Assembly: GCA_963591995.1 (NCBI GenBank)
Contig: CAVAUJ010000073.1
Location: forward strand, 1 to 10,980
Length of the DNA stretch: 10,980 nucleotides
DNA from: CAG-791 sp963591995
Lineage (GTDB): Bacteria > Bacillota > Clostridia > Lachnospirales > Lachnospiraceae
Reading direction: 5' to 3'
A program made the translations under genes and the position numbers. Below, in pieces: positions 9,101 to 10,980 of this stretch (positions are counted from its first letter, which is position 1; every line of letters starts with the position of its first letter). The notes beneath the pieces are model-generated. The model was not told the DNA's origin, made no database searches, and saw only the letters and a program-made list of their open reading frames with translations.

Positions 9101-9642
9101 CGGTCCTTTCGGTTCTCCAGAAAGGCTTCGTAGAGAAGGCAAAGATCCCGCAGCCGTGCCGCCAGACTCCCCTGTCCGCTCCTCTCCGCACATTCCGCAA
9201 GTCCCTGCACGTCCGCCGGGCGAAGGCCATATTGCATGAATTCCGAGAGAACGGACTTCACCTCTGCGATCATGCCCGGACGCTCCAGCCCGGTGCGCAG
9301 AACCGTCAGCTCCTTCGCACACCCGGACGCGATCCTGCGAAGCAGGAGTGTTTTGCCCATATCATCCAGGACACCCCTCCTGTCCGCTCCCAGCTCTTCG
9401 AAAATGCGATGGGAGAGCCGGCCGAAGGAGAGCACATCGGTGTTCAGGATTCCCCCACGGCTGCCGGCCTCCCGCACCAGATCCTTCTGGGTCTGCATGG
9501 TATACTGATCCGGTACCACCACCACATAATTCTGTGAGAAATCCAGACGGTCCAGTGCCTCCCCCGCCTTTTCCGTCATCCATGTGTACAACAGCCTGCT
9601 CTTCCCGGCGCCGGAGGCCCCCAGGCAGAATCGATAGCCCAT
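6166..9642 (-). CDS. addB: ATP-dependent helicase/nuclease subunit B (AddB)
   Basis: This is the partner of AddA: a 1158-residue subunit, close to the length of known AddB proteins (about 1160), carrying the second nuclease and the Chi-recognising inactive-helicase fold. The N-terminus has a P-loop, GASGAGKS at residues 8-15. The C-terminal nuclease shows GRID (Asp941) and DYKSG (Asp958, Lys960). Four cysteines that in AddB hold a 4Fe-4S cluster are all present: Cys802 (AAGCYLRQFLRYGL) and Cys1135, Cys1138 and Cys1144 (CTYCPYKDVC), so the iron-sulfur staple looks intact. Start: ATG at 9642 preceded by AGGAG about 11 bases upstream on the minus strand. It is followed by addA and likely cotranscribed. 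No clear promoter was found in the 296-base gap upstream, which is full of hairpins and may isolate addBA from the preceding gene. Confidence 0.96.
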   Translation of the reverse strand: MGYRFCLGASGAGKSRLLYTWMTEKAGEALDRLDFSQNYVVVVPDQYTMQTQKDLVREAGSRGGILNTDVLSFGRLSHRIFEELGADRRGVLDDMGKTLLLRRIASGCAKELTVLRTGLERPGMIAEVKSVLSEFMQYGLRPADVQGLAECAERSGQGSLAARLRDLCLLYEAFLENRKDRYITGEETLDLLAEAVPHSRLVAESVFVFDGFTGFTPVQNRVLLALMQNAKEVIFALDYAPDGGTPIEEVLDGAPFEEQDLFYLTRKTAATLVKMAARAGVPREDTWYVNFEGRFAHNPALAHLERCLFRYPVQPYKNAAQQPETVSGAGQPGDTPVHIVLAGNPTEEVRQVFLRIRELMEQEGYQYRDFAIVTGDLSSYAEEISIAAARYEIPVYLDAGRAILQNPLTESIRSALEIGGGDYSYETVFRYLRSGLSGLLTEQVDRLENYCLQHGIAARKRWESAFDAEFEEMRQVFLQGIRPLRGKGRATAGERAKALYRFLTGIRAGEQMEAMADARKEAGDTAAAMEYRQIYRAVLDLLDEIHELLGEEPLTAGEFLELLEAGFAEIRLGTLPQQVDRILAGDIERTRLSQIRVLFVVGVNDGIIPGSASKGGLLSDFDREFLQESDFLKETGGELAPTPRQQMYIQRLYLYMNLTKPTDRLYLSYAKMDANGGSLRPSYLVGLLEQLFPGLRREIPEERPVSEQLWSTKDAAGFLSESLRRYADGRFRRDQKGAEEVLTLYGTCLQSEERQGRDALIRLRKAAFARYSPRPLSPETAQLLYQKRIKGSVTRLETAAGCYLRQFLRYGLQLQEREIYRVEAKDSGTILHGSIQRFGQLLQERGISWMDFSKETGRELVRAALQEQAGSYREQVMYATERGAYELQRMERALQQTIDALQFQLQQGDFYPAALEQGFGGRGELQYPLENGTLLLEGRIDRVDLAREDARVYIKILDYKSGSRSLDLNRIRAGLELQLPLYMEVMRRAMEKHEPGITAVPAAMLYSRFDQPMLSPEKSEKILEEKECSGPAAALESGQAMLRERLRPTGYVGREQEILQHLDRKLGAGESSQVIPVHINKDGAVSESGSSTLTAEEWQALTEGMQETICRLAEDILKGRTDANPAELDTRTTFCTYCPYKDVCGFDRRLPGYEWRKI

Positions 9643-9665
9643 ATCTTCCCATCTCCTGTTGCTTC

Positions 9666-9705
9666 AGAGTAAATCCATCACCCGCAGACAAAATCCATCG
9701 CCCGC
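9666..9705. repeat. 20-bp tandem duplication upstream of addB
   Basis: Two adjacent 20-base units, 9666-9685 and 9686-9705, match at 17 of 20 positions (shared core AAATCCATC then CCCGC). They lie 24-63 bases before the addB start, where a promoter or operator would be expected. The function is unknown; a repeated binding site or simple slippage duplication are both possible. Confidence 0.7.
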
Positions 9706-9750
9706 ACCGTACGGTCACGTGCCTTCCGGGAATGTCTGTTCACGGCAGCT

Positions 9751-9830
9751 GCCGACAGAAAACAGAGCCGTCCCGCAAGTCTGCTCTCATGCAGATCTGC
9801 GGAACGGCTCCTCCTTCTGTCACTGTCGGC
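9751..9830 (-). terminator. Large hairpin with T-run, probable minus-strand terminator before addB
   Basis: Arms 9765-9784 and 9791-9810 form a 20-position stem around a 6-base loop. Read as minus-strand RNA, 19 of 20 positions pair (two as G-U wobbles); read as plus-strand RNA, only 18 pair. An outer 8-bp stem (9751-9758 with 9823-9830) extends it. On the minus strand the inner stem is followed by TGTTTTCTGT, the intrinsic-terminator layout. It lies between the acidic-protein gene and addB and would limit read-through into addBA. Confidence 0.6.
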
Positions 9831-9840
9831 TCATAGACCG

Positions 9841-9872
9841 CCGGTACATCGTTTGCAAAATCGATGTACCGG
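9841..9872. repeat. Perfect 11-bp-stem hairpin, unit 1 of a related pair
   Basis: CCGGTACATCG (9841-9851) and CGATGTACCGG (9862-9872) are exact reverse complements around TTTGCAAAAT. The same arrangement, disrupted, recurs at 9888-9939. It could be an additional terminator or a small dispersed palindromic repeat; no long T-run follows on either strand. Confidence 0.7.
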
Positions 9873-9887
9873 TCAGACCGCAGCACT

Positions 9888-9939
9888 CCGGTACTTCGTT
9901 TGCAAAATAACCGGCCGGTTATTTAAAAATCGACGTACC
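9888..9939 (-). terminator. Interrupted second hairpin unit with 20-bp palindrome, likely terminator of the acidic-protein gene
   Basis: CCGGTACTTCG-TTTGCAAAAT (9888-9908) repeats unit 1 of the preceding hairpin, and its closing arm CGACGTACC (9931-9939) reaches the stop codon of the acidic-protein gene. Between them lies a 22-base segment completing a perfect 20-bp palindrome, 9905-9924, centred on CCGGCCGG. On the minus strand this gives an AAATAACC/GGTTATTT stem followed by TTGC, which can serve as the gene's intrinsic terminator. Confidence 0.5.
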
Positions 9940-10541
9940 TATTCGGCAGCTCCTGCGCGCGCTTCCATCTCATCCTCGTCATCGAAGAATTCCTCTATCT
10001 TCAATTCGTCTGCCGCCTTGGCAAGCTCCCTTGCCTGAGCCGCTGCCGCCTCTTCCGTCCGGGAGTTCTCCTCCGTTGCCGCTGCCTTTGCGCTTTTGAG
10101 CACCACGTAGGGAGACGCCTCCTCCGGCTCTGTGGCAGGGGCATCCTCTGCCGCCGGCTCCTCTGCCTCCTCCGGCTCCACGGCCTCTGCCTCCTCGTCC
10201 TTGCTCTGCAGAATGTCCATGATCCTGTCTGCCGAATTCATGACGGTTTTCCCCATTTCCTTTGCGGCGGCACCGATCTCATCCATGACCTCACCGCCCT
10301 TGGGGCCAACGGCCTCTCTTACCTTCTCCATCGCCTGACGGGAGCTGTGCTGAATCGTCGTGTAGGCACGGCCGGCCGCCTCTTCGAGTTCTGTATAGGA
10401 GGGAGCCGCCGCTCCATCCTCCGCTGCATCCGGCTCGAAAATGTCCTCTTCCTGCTCCAGACGATTCAGATATACATGGGCTCCGTATGCCGCCGCACCC
10501 AACAGGGCGGATCCGACGATCACCTTACCAAGCTTCTTCAT
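9939..10541 (-). CDS. Acidic membrane-anchored protein of unknown function
   Basis: The 200-residue product is not recognised as a known family. It starts with a positively charged MKK and one hydrophobic segment at about residues 6-24 (VIVGSALLGAAAYG), so it is likely held in the membrane by an N-terminal anchor. The rest is hydrophilic and predicted mostly helical. Residues 50-102 have an amphipathic pattern (ELEEAAGRAYTTIQ through SADRIMDIL). Residues 104-132 are a Glu/Pro/Ala-rich linker, and the C-terminus (DELKIEEFFDDEDEMEA) is strongly acidic. There is no Cys for lipidation and no catalytic motif. The layout loosely recalls small YtxH-like anchor proteins, but this is not an assignment. 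The start is ATG 10541, because AGGAGGAGG lies about 8 bases upstream; the longer frame to 10625 begins at the predicted transcription start and lacks such a site. A terminator-like palindrome follows the stop. Confidence 0.8.
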   Translation of the reverse strand: MKKLGKVIVGSALLGAAAYGAHVYLNRLEQEEDIFEPDAAEDGAAAPSYTELEEAAGRAYTTIQHSSRQAMEKVREAVGPKGGEVMDEIGAAAKEMGKTVMNSADRIMDILQSKDEEAEAVEPEEAEEPAAEDAPATEPEEASPYVVLKSAKAAATEENSRTEEAAAAQARELAKAADELKIEEFFDDEDEMEARAGAAE

Positions 10542-10549
10542 ATTGACAA

Positions 10550-10571
10550 CCTCCTCCTGCCGCAGGCGGCA
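10550..10571 (-). promoter_or_regulatory. Strong Shine-Dalgarno with adjacent 5-bp hairpin
   Basis: On the minus strand TGCCG-CCTG-CGGCA (10571-10558) forms a small hairpin that abuts AGGAGGAGG, the ribosome binding site of the acidic-protein gene. The site decides the ATG at 10541 as start. The hairpin may stabilise the leader or modulate access; its function is not shown. Confidence 0.55.
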
Positions 10572-10633
10572 CGAACCCCTGCATGGACACATCTGTTGTA
10601 TTCCATCTGCGCTATCTGCACACATACAGTCAG

Positions 10634-10642
10634 TTTATACCA
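10634..10642 (-). promoter_or_regulatory. Extended -10 promoter for the acidic-protein gene
   Basis: Minus strand reads TGGTATAAA: an extended TGN element with TATAAA, one base from TATAAT. No good -35 is seen at 16-18 bases. Transcription would start near 10627, giving a leader of about 86 nt to the ATG at 10541. Confidence 0.5.
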
Positions 10643-10692
10643 GGCTCCGGCAAAAGGAAAGCTGCGATCGCGGGAAAGCGCTACTTTCGCAT

Positions 10693-10700
10693 CCTGCCTC
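10693..10700. repeat. Left 8-bp target-site-type duplication of element copy 2
   Basis: CCTGCCTC lies directly against the GTTACA terminus and is repeated exactly at 10890-10897 on the other side of the element. Confidence 0.75.
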
Positions 10701-10889
10701 GTTACAGTTCACTCGCCAGCCAAGCAACAGGGTGGCGGAGAATGTCCGGATCAGGGGCCTTGTGAGGCCTCGGTGCTTGCGAGCGTATTCTGCGAGCTTA
10801 GCACCGCTAGGTCCGAGCACGGAACGAGAGTGCCCCCTGATCGGACAACTCCGCCAGGACCCGTTGCTGGCTGGCGGGCGAAATGTAAC
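10701..10889. mobile_element. MITE-like hairpin repeat element, copy 2 (complete, 189 bp)
   Basis: The complete non-coding element begins GTTACA (10701) and ends TGTAAC (10889). It has long terminal inverted repeats: left arm 10701-10757 pairs with right arm 10834-10889 through almost its whole length, including a perfect 9-bp block CGCCAGCCA (10714-10722) with TGGCTGGCG (10868-10876), GCAAC with GTTGC, and TGGCGGAG with CTCCGCCA. The 76-base centre holds the CGGTGCT/AGCACCG hairpin (10771-10806) and a TCCG/CGGA hairpin near 10812-10823. The exact 8-bp duplication CCTGCCTC flanks it, as left by DD(E/D)-type transposition. It encodes no transposase, so it would need one supplied in trans. It sits between the stop of the edge gene (10907) and the promoter of the acidic-protein gene. 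IS families with 8-bp duplications include IS66, IS256 and ISL3; none can be assigned from the termini alone. Confidence 0.8.
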
Positions 10890-10897
10890 CCTGCCTC
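10890..10897. repeat. Right 8-bp target-site-type duplication of element copy 2
   Basis: CCTGCCTC directly follows the GTAAC terminus and is identical to 10693-10700. It lies 9 bases beyond the stop codon of the minus-strand gene at the window edge. Confidence 0.75.
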
Positions 10898-10906
10898 CTG
10901 TGCTGC

Positions 10907-10980
10907 CTATGCGCCTCTTTCCCGCTTTCCGGCCGCCGGGATGTTCACCACGCAGATTCCGACGCACACCAGCACCAGGG
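10907..10980 (-). CDS. C-terminal end of a probable membrane protein (partial)
   Basis: Reading leftwards from the window edge, one frame gives LVLVCVGICVVNIPAAGKRERGA and then TAG (10909-10907). This is a hydrophobic helix followed by a short basic tail, a typical C-terminus of a multi-pass membrane protein. The pattern would suit a drug/metabolite transporter (EamA-like), but 23 residues are too few to assign a family. The other minus-strand frame open here runs through the repeat element and is judged spurious. The hairpin element was inserted just downstream of this stop and did not disrupt the frame. Confidence 0.5.
   Translation of the reverse strand, partial: LVLVCVGICVVNIPAAGKRERGA

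Noticed and set aside
10542..10625. Upstream in-frame start giving a 228-residue form of the acidic protein
   Set aside because: That start lies at the predicted transcription start with no Shine-Dalgarno, while AGGAGGAGG is placed 8 bases before ATG 10541, which begins a typical MKK membrane anchor.
1..10980. CRISPR array, tRNA or rRNA genes, phage or defence genes
   Set aside because: No regularly spaced repeats, no cloverleaf or rRNA signature, and no phage or defence proteins other than housekeeping AddAB were found.

Overview
The window looks like a piece of a GC-rich Firmicutes chromosome, probably class Clostridia and perhaps Lachnospiraceae-like. The basis is an addB-addA gene pair in the usual Gram-positive order, strong AGGAGG-type ribosome binding sites, a cytoplasmic GH43 glycosidase with a discoidin-like domain, and short rho-independent terminators. 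The species cannot be named from this sequence.

Layout from left to right: (1) bases 1-177 are a truncated copy of a hairpin-forming repeat element; (2) bases 178-322 are a leader with a candidate extended -10 promoter and a terminator-like hairpin; (3) a GH43-type glycosidase gene runs rightwards to 2155 and ends in a 15-bp perfect inverted repeat, probably a shared terminator; (4) convergent to it, addA (2196-6104) and addB (6166-9642) lie on the minus strand, encoding both subunits of the AddAB helicase-nuclease that resects double-strand breaks and loads RecA; (5) bases 9643-9938 upstream of addB are dense in inverted repeats (a terminator-like stem, two related hairpins, a palindrome) and hold a 20-bp tandem duplication; (6) a minus-strand gene (9939-10541) encodes a 200-residue acidic, Ala/Glu-rich, membrane-anchored protein of unknown function, with its own extended -10 promoter; (7) bases 10701-10889 are a complete second copy of the hairpin repeat, bounded by a perfect 8-bp direct duplication; (8) the far right edge holds the last 23 codons and stop of a minus-strand gene with a hydrophobic C-terminus.

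The genes themselves are ordinary housekeeping and sugar-utilisation genes. The unusual content is the pair of ~189-bp elements. They have long terminal inverted repeats starting GTTAC, a core of small hairpins, no coding capacity, and (copy 2) an 8-bp target-site-type duplication, so they look like a MITE-like non-autonomous mobile element. The copies are about 92% identical in direct orientation and flank the whole GH43-addAB-acidic protein segment. One base pair differs between them in a compensatory way (G-C versus A-T). Four more differences in the outer stem of copy 1 would be G-U wobbles if the bottom strand were transcribed, which suggests that folding of the element is under selection.
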